Assembly (NCBI GenBank): GCA_001939145.1
Contig: LSRX01000281.1
Coordinates: 211,735-275,734, forward strand
Length of the DNA stretch: 64,000 bases
From: Symbiodinium microadriaticum
Lineage: Eukaryota; Sar; Dinophyceae; Suessiales; Symbiodiniaceae
Direction of reading: 5' to 3'
Below the pieces are notes generated by a model. The model did no database searches. It was not told the origin of the DNA and saw nothing but the letters and a program-made list of their open reading frames with translations. Shown here piece after piece: positions 40,747 through 51,177 of the stretch. Position 1 is the stretch's first letter; the number at the start of each line of letters is the position of its first letter. The position numbers were made by a program, and so were the translations under genes.

Positions 40747-42574
40747 TACGGTTCCTGAACTCTAAGTAAGCCCTGGAGCTTCTACCACCGTACAGAAAGC
40801 CGATAGGATCGAAGCTGTTGCTGCCATTCCTTTGCCGGAAAACTTCGTGGCAGAGAACGACCCGAGCTCAGGCTCCTGTTGCACTTGAACGCCCTACTGT
40901 CGGGATCGGAATAACTGGGAAAGGGCTTTTCTGTTACATTCTGCTATCAGTATACTTTGAATTTTAAAGGGAGCCCCTTGCAAATTCTTCCGACCTCTGT
41001 ATTAAGCCGCAGAACCCCTCACTTCCAGATTCCCAAGCCCCAAAAAATGTCAAGCCTTGAGATATTCAAGCACCCAAACCTTACAGCCTTAAGCGGCAAT
41101 CTCCGACAAAACCTTAAGCTCATATAGCTTATATAATAAGGCAATGCAGCAAATTCATAAAGTACTGGGACGTCAGGGAGCGCGGAAAAGGTAGTTCAGA
41201 CCCACATGCCCTGTGAATCTAGCATTCCATGTCCTTGGGTTGCATGGGGTTTCTTTCTTGAGAGATGGGATGCCTCATCAAGCCAACAAGAGATTCCGAG
41301 TGCGTATGCTACTTCCCGAGTCGCTAACCAAGAGCTTCGAACTTTTCAGCTTTTTCCGAAAGGCATGAACTGGGTTGAACTCAACCTCCATCACTTTTAA
41401 AGAAAGCTTCTTAGATGGGTCTTATTCATGTCATAGACCGTTTCGATTATAGTTCGAAGAAGCCAGAGGATTCTTTCCTTGCGGCATTCTCATACAGCTC
41501 TCCTCAACTTTGCGTCAGGCCCTGAGCTCCCCTGGCCTGGGCAAAATCAGCGCTGCTCCTTGGGGTTCCTGAACGCGAGTAGCCTGTAATCGACCCCGAG
41601 ACGTTAGTCAATTCATAACGGCCCCCCCCTAAACCCTAAACCCTAAACCCTAACCCCTTTAGTTTCTGAAGACGCTGCCTGCAAGGCCCCACTTTCGCAG
41701 CAGTCCACCCTTTACTGCCTTGAAACCCACCTGCCAGGTCTGGAGGAGCCACCCGTGCATGTTTGAGGAGCCTTTCCTCATCCCTTTTGTCTGACCTGGA
41801 TGCACAGCGTTCGGAGGAGTTTGGTTTCAAGAAACATTGGACCTCTGTGTAAAGTGGAGTGGCCGTCGCCTCAGTGGTGCTCACTCTGTCGTGGCTCCGC
41901 CGACATTGTACAGGAACGCTGGCATCATGGATTCTGTATAGAAGAGTTCAATGCAATTCAAAAAGGCCTTCGGTGTGGCTTCATAAGAGGGTAAAGGCCC
42001 TAAACCCTAAACCCTAAACCCTAAACCCTAAACCCTAAAGGCATTGGGTATAGGGGTCAGGAGCTAGGACGTCTGCTTCTGACACCGAAAGCATGCGCAG
42101 TAGGTCGGGTCGTCATACTGCCCACAAGCACGCTGCTTCAATGGTGTGCCGCTTTGGGCGTTTGTTCGGGTATTTTGCACCGCATGTTCAGCTTCGGATT
42201 TGGAGTGCTGCTGTTTTTGCCACGATCACCCTGATTATCCGTGCCTCCTTTGCCTGAGACAGGCTGCAACATCGGAGGTGGTGCCGCCGCAGCAGCCGCC
42301 GCCGCATAGCTTCAGTTGGCTATGGGATGCTGTGGGCTTGCTGCCAATGGCGTCAACTGGTTTGGCACGCATGACCCCGATCCTAGGCCAAGAGGAGCAA
42401 GCCCCAGCTCAAGCTGAAATTTAGCACGACAAGTCTAGGTTTTAGAAAACGCTCTCAGAATGTGGAGTACTGTTCTCGTTTCCCCGAAACTGTTGCTCGC
42501 AGCTTTCCGCGACGATAGAGCTCTCGTATGCGCTGCGGGAGGCAGGGTTCAATTCCTGAACTCCTACACCCAAA
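40747..42574. other. Unassigned stretch with short CCCTAAA arrays
   Basis: CCCTAAA runs at 41,632-41,656 and 42,000-42,039. The frame at 42,073-42,259 (SGRHTAHKHAASMVCRFGRL, then a hydrophobic stretch) and the one at 42,270-42,423 could be exons, but no family is recognised. Confidence 0.35.
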
Positions 42575-42681
42575 ACCCTAAACCTCCAAACCCAAACTTC
42601 CAGAATCCCCTCCAAATCCCCCCCAAATCCCCAAGATCCCTTAAGACAGAAACCCTCCCAGAAAAACCCCCCTAAAACCCC

Positions 42682-42755
42682 CAGCGCACGCGGTTCAAGG
42701 CCAGAGCCAGAGCCGCCTCCGACTCCGGCGCCGTCTCTACCAGGCCCCCTCCCTG
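42682..42755 (+). CDS. Candidate exon between C-rich and G-rich tracts
   Basis: CCCCCAG acceptor after CCTAAAACCC, and GTTTAGGG immediately after. It encodes an Arg/Ala-rich stretch (RTRFKARARAASDSGAVSTR). Listed for its boundaries; function unknown. Confidence 0.28.
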
Positions 42756-42756
42756 T

Positions 42757-42840
42757 CGGTTTAGGGTTTAGGGTTTAGGGTTTTGGGTTTAGGGTTTAGG
42801 GTTTAGGGGTTTAGGGTTTAGGGTTTAGGGGTTTAGGCCT
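42757..42840 (+). repeat. TTTAGGG array
   Basis: Twelve TTTAGGG/TTTTGGG units right after the candidate exon. Confidence 0.9.
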
Positions 42841-42850
42841 CAAAAGGTTG

Positions 42851-42924
42851 GATGAAGGTAGGTGGGATATTCCCAAATACTAGTCCCCATATAAGGGATC
42901 CCTAATCCTACCTACCTTCATCCC
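42851..42924 (+). mobile_element. Short inverted-repeat element, family I
   Basis: GATGAAGGTAGGTGGGAT ... ATCCTACCTACCTTCATC, a nearly perfect hairpin of 74 bp with the core CCAAATACTAGTCCCCAT. Confidence 0.72.
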
Positions 42925-43310
42925 ATTTGTTGAGCGCTCCCACCCTCAGGGGGGAGGCTCATACTTTCTGCGACGACGACTACTAGCAGTAACGCTGCTA
43001 CCTTTTTCTTATAACATGCTGAGAAGACTCCTACTGCAACAAGAACAGTGAAAACAGCAGAAATCGCAATAAGACCAATAGTACTAGTAATAGTACTAGC
43101 AACACTAATACTAGTAATAGCAGTGGTAATAGTAATCGTCCTACAAGGTAGGAACAGTGACATGAGCCGACGGAGCCTCTACAACGACAAAAGTACCGCT
43201 GTCGGTAGCTGACATGAAGCTTGCAAGAGGCACTTCCAAGGTCGACGGGCCGGACGTTTCGGAAGCATCCCCGGGCCTCGAGGCAGGCTTTGCAGGGGCC
43301 GGCGGGCTGA
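42925..43310. other. Unassigned stretch
   Basis: AGTAATA/AGTAGTA-rich imperfect triplets at 43,050-43,140. A frame at 43,180-43,305 (KVPLSVADMKLARGTSKVDG) may be an exon of unknown type. Confidence 0.3.
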
Positions 43311-43476
43311 ATATAGGGGCCTTAATAAGTAGAATCGGGTTTGGGGGGTATATTATACGATAACTATAGTAAGGACCCTATTCTAGTTAAGATGTTGGGG
43401 ATTGCAGGGACGGTATTATGTTTTCAGGGCCTGTTTCATAAACTGCAGCAAGATGGTGTTCATTGAGGCCCCTACT
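43308..43476 (+). mobile_element. MITE family C copy with internal insertion
   Basis: AATATAGGGGCCTTAATAAG ... GAGGCCCCTACTG. About 65 bp of foreign sequence interrupts the right arm after CTATTCTAGTTAAGATG. Confidence 0.6.
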
Positions 43477-43948
43477 GTCATGAACTCCTCGAAGCCAGCA
43501 GCTCAACAGGAAGCTTTATTGTAATCGCTTTTGTGATAAGTCACTTCATTACGTAGAACAAGAATAAGATTGGAATCGCAGCAATATGATACTAGCTTTG
43601 ACAGTGATAATAATAATGAATCATGGACGACTACTATTACTACCACGGCTGCTGCTACTGCTGCTGCTGCCACTGCTACTGCTATTAATGTTAATGATAA
43701 TCGCTATAGTACGCCTGATAGCAATGATTAATAGGAATGGCAATACCACTATCAATGATAATAGCTGTAGCCATCACAATCAAAGCATTAACAATAGCAA
43801 TAACACTGACAGTGACGATACATTCATAACCATGGCAAGAGCACTACAAAATGATATTTATGGTGACAGCAGCAAAGATACTGATGAGCACAACATTGTC
43901 CATGCATTTGGTGTTGGTTTCCGGCCTCAGGGTGTCAGGCTCTTGCAT

Positions 43949-44055
43949 GGGGGTTTCCGAAAATAGGGGACCCTAACATAGTACCCTAATTAGTAAGATC
44001 CGTATGATCAGGACCCCAAAACAAAGGTACCCTAATTTTCGGAAAGTCCCACATC
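43949..44055 (-). mobile_element. MITE family E copy, reverse orientation
   Basis: GGGGGTTTCCGAAAATAGGGG ... CCCTAATTTTCGGAAAGTCCC. Between 43,477 and 43,948 there are imperfect triplet repeats and no supported gene. Confidence 0.78.
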
Positions 44056-44316
44056 AACCAGGTATGGCAGATCCACGCTCAACGTCCTGGTTCTGAGCCC
44101 ATGGAGGACTCCCGCAGAGAGCTTTAAGTGACTTCGGGACGCCTTAGATTTCACAGGTTGAGGAGGGATTGGCTTCTTGGCCTTTCGGAGATTTGAGGCT
44201 AGCCGAAGCAATCTAGGAAGCCATGATGCAAGGAATGAGCTGAAAGAGAACAGCAGTTCAAGTCCCAGCCACTCAAGCACCTGCAGAGCCTTTCGTGTCG
44301 AGATTTTGGAAAGTTT

Positions 44317-44360
44317 GCCCTAAACCCTAAACCCTAAACCCTAAACCCTAAGCCCTAAAA
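44317..44360 (-). repeat. CCCTAAA array
   Basis: Six units. The flanks 44,056-44,316 and 44,361-44,650 have no recognised gene. Confidence 0.85.
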
Positions 44361-44651
44361 CAGTTGATGCATGTAGCCACGACCCGAACACGAAGCACAT
44401 CGACTTCATCCCTCAGTCTGCAGCACTCTGGAGCTGTTAAGTCTTTTTAGCAGCCCGAACGTCCCCACCCTCCAACGATCCCTGAAGAAAGCTTCCCCAG
44501 CCTCAACAAGGTTCGTGTGTGAGCAGCTCTGAAACCCTTTGCCCTTTTCTGGACTTTTGAAGCCCGCAGTCCGTCACCAAGCCGCTGGGAATTCACAGCC
44601 GTTGGGGCGGCCTGGCTGCAGAAAGAGGATGGTCTTTGCCTGGGCTCCATG

Positions 44652-44834
44652 GGGCTTAATTGATATAGGGGCGGTAATGAATAAGTAGAATAGGGTTTGG
44701 GGGTGTATTATACAAAAATTACAGTAATGAGCCCCCCTAAATAATTACCAACACTATTGTAGAGGTTCCGTATTGCAAGTCTAGTATAGTGTGCCCCAAA
44801 ACCCCATTCTAATTATTAAGGCCCCTACATTACA
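44652..44834 (+). mobile_element. Two abutting MITE family C copies
   Basis: ATATAGGGGCGGTAATGAAT begins the first, GAGCCCCCCTAAATAATTACC begins the second, and ATTAAGGCCCCTACATTAC closes. The first lacks its right terminus. Confidence 0.65.
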
Positions 44835-44849
44835 GGAGTGTTGCGCTGT

Positions 44850-44945
44850 GATACGGTTGAGGGACAAACCTTATACACCTAAACTATGGGATTCATGGTA
44901 CTATACTATACTTGGGTCATGCAGAATTTTGTCCATCAACAGTAC
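44850..44945 (+). mobile_element. MITE family A copy (diverged)
   Basis: TGATACGGTTGAGGGACAAAC ... AATTTTGTCCATCAACAGTA. Confidence 0.6.
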
Positions 44946-45626
44946 GGTGGTGTAGCTTTGACGATTCAGTTGCCCTCAGGCTTCTCGGGGTAATTCTTCG
45001 AGAGGACAGTAGGGTTTAGGGGTTTAGGGTTTAGGGTAGAGTTTTCACTTTCCGGTGATCGTGCGCAAGAGCGTCCATGATCCACGGCAAGTAGTGGGGT
45101 AGTACTTGCAAATGCAATGCGGAGAGTCATGAGGTCGAGTATCTTAGCCACATTCCAGTACTCGAACGGTGCTGGTAGAAGCATGTCTTCCATCGGAGTT
45201 GCATGACTTGGCTTTTATCAGGGATCTTGTGCCTGTCACCGGAAACCTTCAATCCAGGCAGAGTCACCGCGGAGCCAGACGTCGGAGCAGAATGCCAACC
45301 GCACGACCTGCGAGGACTCCTCCGACTTGACTTGCCTAGAGCATCGGAGATTTGGGGCTAAGGAATTGTGTTTTTCTTAGGCTTGAGTGCAGGGTTTGGA
45401 TTTCAGGAGTTGAAACTGGTTCTTGCCCATGCTGTTCTGGCTACGACCCCACACACACACACACACATAGACACACGCACTTGCTTTGTACAAGTCCCAA
45501 TACTGAGCTAGCAGCTGCGAGAGCTGCTATTTAGCTGTTGGTGTTTGGGCTGTTGGTGTTGCTGTTGATTATGGCGCCGCTGCTGCTGCTCTTGTTCTTG
45601 ATGTTGCCTGCTGCTGCTGCTGCTGC

Positions 45627-45665
<39 letters not shown>

Positions 45666-46312
45666 TCTTTGTTTCCTCACGTGCACGAGTAGTCGTTTTC
45701 TTGCACTCGTAGAGACCTTCTTCTTAACATTACGACGATTACGACCACGATGCTCCTTGTGATAATGCCCTTAGCACCTTGAGCCAAACTGCTGATAGAA
45801 CGCTCCAACGCGGAAACTACATGGCGGACTACATGCGCAGCTCTGTGAGGCGTTCGTTGAACATCAGCATCACATAACAGCCTGCTTGATCCAAACTCCC
45901 GGTTGAAAAGCTCCTTTGACTCTCATCAGAAAAGTGCCTTTGGTGTCCATGCTGCAAGGACAAAATTAAAAACCTGAAGCCTTCAGGCTTTCGCAGAGCC
46001 GGGTAAGCAAAACGGTACAAAAACCTGGTCCGAGGACTCACGAAGCTCGCTTCACTGCTGCCCCGGTCCCTCTTCACATCAACGTCGACTGCATCTTGGC
46101 AGGGATTTGCCTCATGGAAGCTCTCTGAATGAAGGACCTCTTTCTTGTTTACTGGTATCTGGAGCTACCCTAAACCCTAAACCCTGCTAATCGTCTGGCA
46201 GCTCTCTGGCCCAAGCCATCGCCGGAACATCAGCGACGCCCTAAACCCACGCGAGGCCCCAAAATGCCTCAAATCTGCAATCCTAGAGCCCCTGAGTGGT
46301 ACCCTTTTGCCC
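44946..46312. other. Unassigned stretch with simple repeats
   Basis: TTTAGGG run at 45,010-45,038. CA microsatellite at 45,452-45,478. (CTG)n of about 20 triplets at 45,608-45,665. Nothing recognisable otherwise. Confidence 0.4.
45608..45665. repeat. (CTG)n trinucleotide array
   Basis: CTGCTGCTG interrupted once by CTTG. The poly-Ala/poly-Cys frames are repeat artefacts. Confidence 0.95.
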
Positions 46313-46515
46313 NNNNNNNNNNNNNNNNNNNNNNNNNNNNNNNNNNNNNNNNNNNNNNNNNNNNNNNNNNNNNNNNNNNNNNNNNNNNNNNNNNNNNNNN
46401 NNNNNNNNNNNNNNNNNNNNNNNNNNNNNNNNNNNNNNNNNNNNNNNNNNNNNNNNNNNNNNNNNNNNNNNNNNNNNNNNNNNNNNNNNNNNNNNNNNNN
46501 NNNNNNNNNNNNNNN
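46313..46515. other. Assembly gap (203 N)
   Basis: Undetermined bases directly to the left of the telomere-variant array. Confidence 1.
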
Positions 46516-46889
46516 AAACCCTAAACTTTAAACCCTAAACCCTAAACTTTAAACCCTAAACCCTAAACTTTAAACCCTAAACCCTAAACTTTAAACCCTA
46601 AACCCTAAACTTTAAACCCTAAACCCTAAACTTTAAACCCTAAACCCTAAACTTTAAACCCTAAACCCTAAACTTTAAACCCTAAACCCTAAACTTTAAA
46701 CCCTAAACCCTAAACTTTAAACCCTAAACCCTAAACTTTAAACCCTAAACCCTAAACTTTAAACCCTAAACCCTAAACTTTAAACCCTAAACCCTAAACT
46801 TTAAACCCTAAACCCTAAACTTTAAACCCTAAACCCTAAACTTTAAACCCTAAACCCTAAACTTTAAACCCTAAACCCTAAACTTTATA
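46516..46889 (-). repeat. 21-bp higher-order telomere-variant array, copy 1
   Basis: Every 21-bp unit has two CCCTAAA followed by one CTTTAAA, without visible errors over about 18 units. The left end is in the gap; the right end is TTTATAG, a possible 3' splice site. Confidence 0.95.
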
Positions 46890-46890
46890 G

Positions 46891-46951
46891 CCCCACCGTC
46901 CTGCGCGCTGCGGCCGCAGCGCTGTCGATGCAGGAGCAGGCCCCTGGCTGA
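46891..46951 (+). CDS. Candidate terminal exon
   Basis: TTATAG before it, TGA at 46,949. It encodes PTVLRAAAAALSMQEQAPG. It sits directly after the telomere-variant array and before a TTTAGGG run at 46,981. Function unknown. Confidence 0.28.
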
Positions 46952-47435
46952 GGGAGGACTCTTGTTTTGGGGGTTCTAGGAGTTTAGGGTTTAGGGTTCA
47001 GGTAGGGCTTCTAGGAGTATTGGAGTTGAGGGATTTGGTTTGTTGATGGGGTTTTAGGTGTGTTTGGGTGGGGGCGGGCAGGGTTTAACTATGAAGGAGG
47101 AATGATGTGGAGATGCGATGGAGGGACAAGGAGGCGTTGGGTTTCAGACACACAACGGCAACTGCCATGCAATCACAGCTTTGGTGGCTCTCAGGTCCTC
47201 ATCACATGAACAGATTTCGACGATCTCTGGTAGACGGTTTAAAGATGCGAGTTGCTCAGAAGCTCCGGTTCCGATGATATGGGGGCTTTGCGGGTGGCGA
47301 AAAGGAAAAGCACGTTGGCTTCCCTCGCATCCTGCCTCTGCAAACTTGAAATCTCACTTACCAGGGATTCGCGCTTTGGATAATCCGAGCTTTGCATGGC
47401 TATGGTTCTTGCCACTTCTTGCCCCAAGCTTGCAG

Positions 47436-47516
47436 GTCCTTGTTGTCGACTTTCGCTCTGAACTGGTGGGCGTGGCCGTCGATGCTTGCGAGATCGGCTT
47501 GGAGCATGCCGCGTGA
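47436..47516 (+). CDS. Candidate terminal exon
   Basis: CTTGCAG acceptor, TGA at 47,514. It encodes VLVVDFRSELVGVAVDACEI and then GLEHAA. The frame stays open upstream to 47,118, so it could be longer. Family unknown. Confidence 0.3.
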   Translation, partial: VLVVDFRSELVGVAVDACEIGLEHAA

Positions 47517-47587
47517 CACGCCCAGGAACCAAGGCCTAAGAATCACCCTTCATGGTTTCAGGGCTTAGGGTTTAGGGTTTAGGGTTT

Positions 47588-47872
47588 GTTCCTTTAAAGG
47601 GTTCCTGTTAGAGGGTTCCTTTTAAAGGGTTCCTTTTAAAAGGGTTCCTGTTAGAGGGTTCCTTTCAAGGGTTCCTTTTAGAGGATTCCTTTAAAGGCTT
47701 CCTTCTAGACGGTTCCTTTAAAGGCTTCCTTCTAGAGGGTTCCTTTCAAGGGTTCCTTTAAAGGGTTCCTGTTAGAGGGTTCCTTTTAGAGGGTTCCTTT
47801 TAGACGGTTCCTTTGAAGGGTTCCTTTAAAGGGCTCCTACAGATGTTCCTATAAGGGTTCCTATATAGGGCC
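47588..47872 (+). repeat. GGTTCCTTT(T)AAAG / GGTTCCTGTTAGAG tandem array
   Basis: About 17 units of 13-18 bp, alternating AAAGGGTTCC and AGAGGGTTCC variants and decaying at the right into TTCCTATAAGG. Confidence 0.88.
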
Positions 47873-48012
47873 CCAGCTGCAAGGGTAGTTTTCTATTAAG
47901 ACTACGACCAGAATAAGGAAACCCGTAAAGCAGCATTGCTGGTTCGTCCTGCCCTCGGCAATCGGTAAGGTTTCTTAGGACCTAAGCAGAGTTTGGAGCA
48001 GGACCCTCTCAA

Positions 48013-48085
48013 GGTGCCCTAAACCCTAAACCCTAAACCCTAAACCCTAATTAAACCCTAAACCCTAAACCCTAAACCCTAAGCC
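48013..48085 (-). repeat. CCCTAAA array
   Basis: Nine units with one ATTAAA slip. Confidence 0.88.
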
Positions 48086-48234
48086 ACCAGTTTTAAGAGA
48101 CCCCGCGAGTTGGCAAGTCGACTCCCGTCTACATCGCGGCCCTTAGGGGCTCCTTCTCTTCACGGGAGCTTCTTTAAAGCCTAAAAGGCTCTACGTCCTA
48201 AAGCCTAAACCGGAAGCCCAAAACCCCAAGCCCT

Positions 48235-48300
48235 GAACCCTAAACCCTAAACCCTAAACCCTAAACCCTAAACCCTAAACCCCAAGCCCTAAACCCGAAA
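48235..48300 (-). repeat. CCCTAAA array upstream of a candidate exon
   Basis: Eight units, degenerate at the right. Confidence 0.85.
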
Positions 48301-48323
48301 CCTTAAGCCCCCATCCTTGCAAG

Positions 48324-48396
48324 AAGGCTTGGCTGGAAAGCGCCGGAGCTGCCTAAAGGCCCGGTCCCACTGGCCGGGACACTGCATCGAAGCTCG
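48324..48396 (+). CDS. Candidate exon with canonical donor
   Basis: TTGCAAG acceptor and GTAAGGG donor. It encodes GLAGKRRSCLKARSHWPGHC and then IEAR. SC...HW.GHC could be part of a zinc-binding module; unproven. Confidence 0.3.
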
Positions 48397-48427
48397 GTAA
48401 GGGACCTGCGGTTTTGGGGCCATATGG

Positions 48428-48612
48428 TTTTAGGGTTTTAGGGTTTTAGGGTTTAGGGTTTAGGGTTTAGGGTTTAGGGTTTTAGGGTTTTAGGGTTTTA
48501 GGGTTGCGGGTTTAGGGTTTAGGGTTTTAGGGTTTTAGGGTTTTAGGGTTTAGGGTTTAGGGTTTAGGGTTTAGGGTTTTAGGGTTTTAGGGTTTTAGGG
48601 TTGCGGGTTGAG
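48428..48612 (+). repeat. TTTAGGG/TTTTAGGG array, internally duplicated
   Basis: A block of three TTTTAGGG, four TTTAGGG, three TTTTAGGG and TTGCGGG appears twice in succession. Confidence 0.88.
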
Positions 48613-49866
48613 GGTTGTATCGTCGGGTGTTAGGGTTTAGGATTTATGGTTGCAGGGTCTTAGGCTGAATCGAATCATAGGTTGCTTTGTAAGGCGGTGC
48701 ATGTTTGCGGCCCAGGCCAGTTCGAGCAACGACCGCACGTATAAAAACGAAGACCTTAGACCCTGAGCCTTACGTGGAGGATGCCTATGTAAGGTACTTA
48801 TAACCATGCCTCTCTACCTTCCCCGAAACTCTGACCGGAATCGAGCCCTAAACCCTAAACCCGACAGCTTCAGGCATATAAGAATCTCAGGAGTGAGCTT
48901 CGGGTTGTCGGCGACGAGGCAGCCGTGCTTGGCCACCATCCACATTGGTCGCCCCTTGACTCCAAAACTCAAAAATCAAAGCGTGGAGATGTGTAGGAGG
49001 GGTCGGTAGCCGCAGGTCATGAGATGAGGATTTTTCTCTGCAGCTGGCAGGAAGTCTTCTCATCTCTTCTCCGATTGCGCGGGAAGTGCTCTGCACCGGC
49101 TTCCTGGCATCCTTCCTGGTTTAGGCTCCTGACTTCGTCATTTGTGAAGCCTGAAAAAGTCGTACTACAACTCCAACAGAGCATTCCTGCTGTTAGATCA
49201 ACATACCAAAAATGTACCTCTAAACGACGTTTCAAATCCTTCAGGGCCCCTAAACCTGAAGGCCTAGAGCAGCTTTGAAGCTTCGCAAGGCAGCTCCGAA
49301 GACCCCTTGCAACAGTGCATTCCTCCAGAGGTCCGAGTCATCTACTGTAGGGCTTTGGGGTTCGGATGTTTCAGGGTGCAGGGTGCAGCCTGAACCTGAC
49401 GGGGTTTGGAGGTTTGGGGCTGCAGGTCTGCGTTTTGTTCATGACCAAAAAACCCGAGCGGACAGCAACGCAAAGAGGCCGCAACTCTACAAACCCCGAC
49501 GGCCATAGCTGAGCCCATGTGCATCCGAAGTACCGCATCATAGGCGGCACCCAAGGCTTCAACATAGTCGACCCTCGCGCCTCTACTGAAAAAGAGAGGC
49601 CTCAGAGCCGCCGGAAACAAATATTTTGGGGTCGGAACAATAAGAAAACTCCTTTGATAGTCCTCGTCAGGCCTTTATATAACCCCTAAAAAATATACAA
49701 CACTAATTCCATTGTCAAGGAAGGCCCCAGTATGACATCAAGAAGTTGTTCGAACTACTGGCTTTGGCTTTACTGGGGAAGAACGCCCCACACCTTGAGT
49801 CCTTCGGGGTTCTGGGTTTAGGTCCGTTCCGTTTGTTTGCCCTAAAAAAAGCGGAGACCCTGATTC
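48613..49866. other. Unassigned stretch
   Basis: Unique apart from an AT-rich, possible MITE remnant at 49,625-49,735. No recognised gene. Confidence 0.35.
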
Positions 49867-50808
49867 TAAACCCTAAACCCTAAACCCTAAACCCTAAACT
49901 TTAAACCCTAAACCCTAAACTTTAAACCCTAAACCCTAAACTTTAAACCCTAAACCCTAAACTTTAAACCCTAAACCCTAAACTTTAAACCCTAAACCCT
50001 AAACTTTAAACCCTAAACCCTAAACTTTAAACCCTAAACCCTAAACTTTAAACCCTAAACCCTAAACTTTAAACCCTAAACCCTAAACTTTAAACCCTAA
50101 ACCCTAAACTTTAAACCCTAAACCCTAAACTTTAAACCCTAAACCCTAAACTTTAAACCCTAAACCCTAAACTTTAAACCCTAAACCCTAAACTTTAAAC
50201 CCTAAACCCTAAACTTTAAACCCTAAACCCTAAACTTTAAACCCTAAACCCTAAACTTTAAACCCTAAACCCTAAACTTTAAACCCTAAACCCTAAACTT
50301 TAAACCCTAAACCCTAAACTTTAAACCCTAAACCCTAAACTTTAAACCCTAAACCCTAAACTTTAAACCCTAAACCCTAAACTTTAAACCCTAAACCCTA
50401 AACTTTAAACCCTAAACCCTAAACTTTAAACCCTAAACCCTAAACTTTAAACCCTAAACCCTAAACTTTAAACCCTAAACCCTAAACTTTAAACCCTAAA
50501 CCCTAAACTTTAAACCCTAAACCCTAAACTTTAAACCCTAAACCCTAAACTTTAAACCCTAAACCCTAAACTTTAAACCCTAAACCCTAAACTTTAAACC
50601 CTAAACCCTAAACTTTAAACCCTAAACCCTAAACTTTAAACCCTAAACCCTAAACTTTAAACCCTAAACCCTAAACTTTAAACCCTAAACCCTAAACTTT
50701 AAACCCTAAACCCTAAACTTTAAACCCTAAACCCTAAACTTTAAACCCTAAACCCTAAACTTTAAACCCTAAACCCTAAACTTTAAACCCTAAACCCTAA
50801 ACTTTAAA
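49867..50808 (-). repeat. 21-bp higher-order telomere-variant array, copy 2 (about 45 units)
   Basis: Same unit as at 46,516 (CCCTAAA, CCCTAAA, CTTTAAA), essentially error-free over 940 bp, preceded by four pure CCCTAAA. It ends at one undetermined base (50,809), after which the sequence is TTTAGGG on the other strand. Confidence 0.96.
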
Positions 50809-50810
50809 NT

Positions 50811-51040
50811 AGGGTTTAGGGTTTAGGGTTCATGGTCTCAGGGTTTTAGTTGGAAAGGGTTCTCCATGAGTCAGTCAGCCCATGGATGCGTAGCAGGCAC
50901 TACACACCGGGTTATGCCTTAAGATCCCCAGCAGAACAGGAGACCCAAATTCTTCAGCTCTCGAAGGCAGAGCTTCCTTGCCTACCTTAAAGTTTAGGGT
51001 TTAGGGTTTAGGGTTTAGGGTTTAGGGTTTAGGGTTTAAA
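50811..51040 (+). repeat. TTTAGGG tracts after the gap
   Basis: 50,811-50,830 and 50,992-51,040, with 160 bp of unique DNA between them. Confidence 0.85.
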
Positions 51041-51075
51041 CCCCACAGTCCTAGCCCCCTTTCTTCGTGCTCCAG

Positions 51076-51177
51076 GTACTTGGTGCCTCCACCCGGCTGC
51101 GAAGAGGAGGACGCCATCCAGCGCGCCATTGAAGACCACGCGCCCGAGGCTGGGGAAAGCAAGTGCAAGCTGTACAA
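51076..51177 (+). CDS. Candidate exon, unknown product
   Basis: GCTCCAG acceptor, GTATAG donor. It encodes YLVPPPGCEEEDAIQRAIED and then HAPEAGESKCKLY. The acidic EEEDAIQRAI stretch recalls a ubiquitin-interacting motif but lacks its Ser. Function unknown. Confidence 0.38.

Noticed and set aside
46516..50808. Regular repeats resembling a CRISPR array
   Set aside because: The unit is a tandem telomere variant without unique spacers, in a eukaryotic genome.
51094..51135. Ubiquitin-interacting motif in EEEDAIQRAIEDHA
   Set aside because: The conserved Ser after Ala-x-x-x is missing, and the acidic helix is too generic to call.
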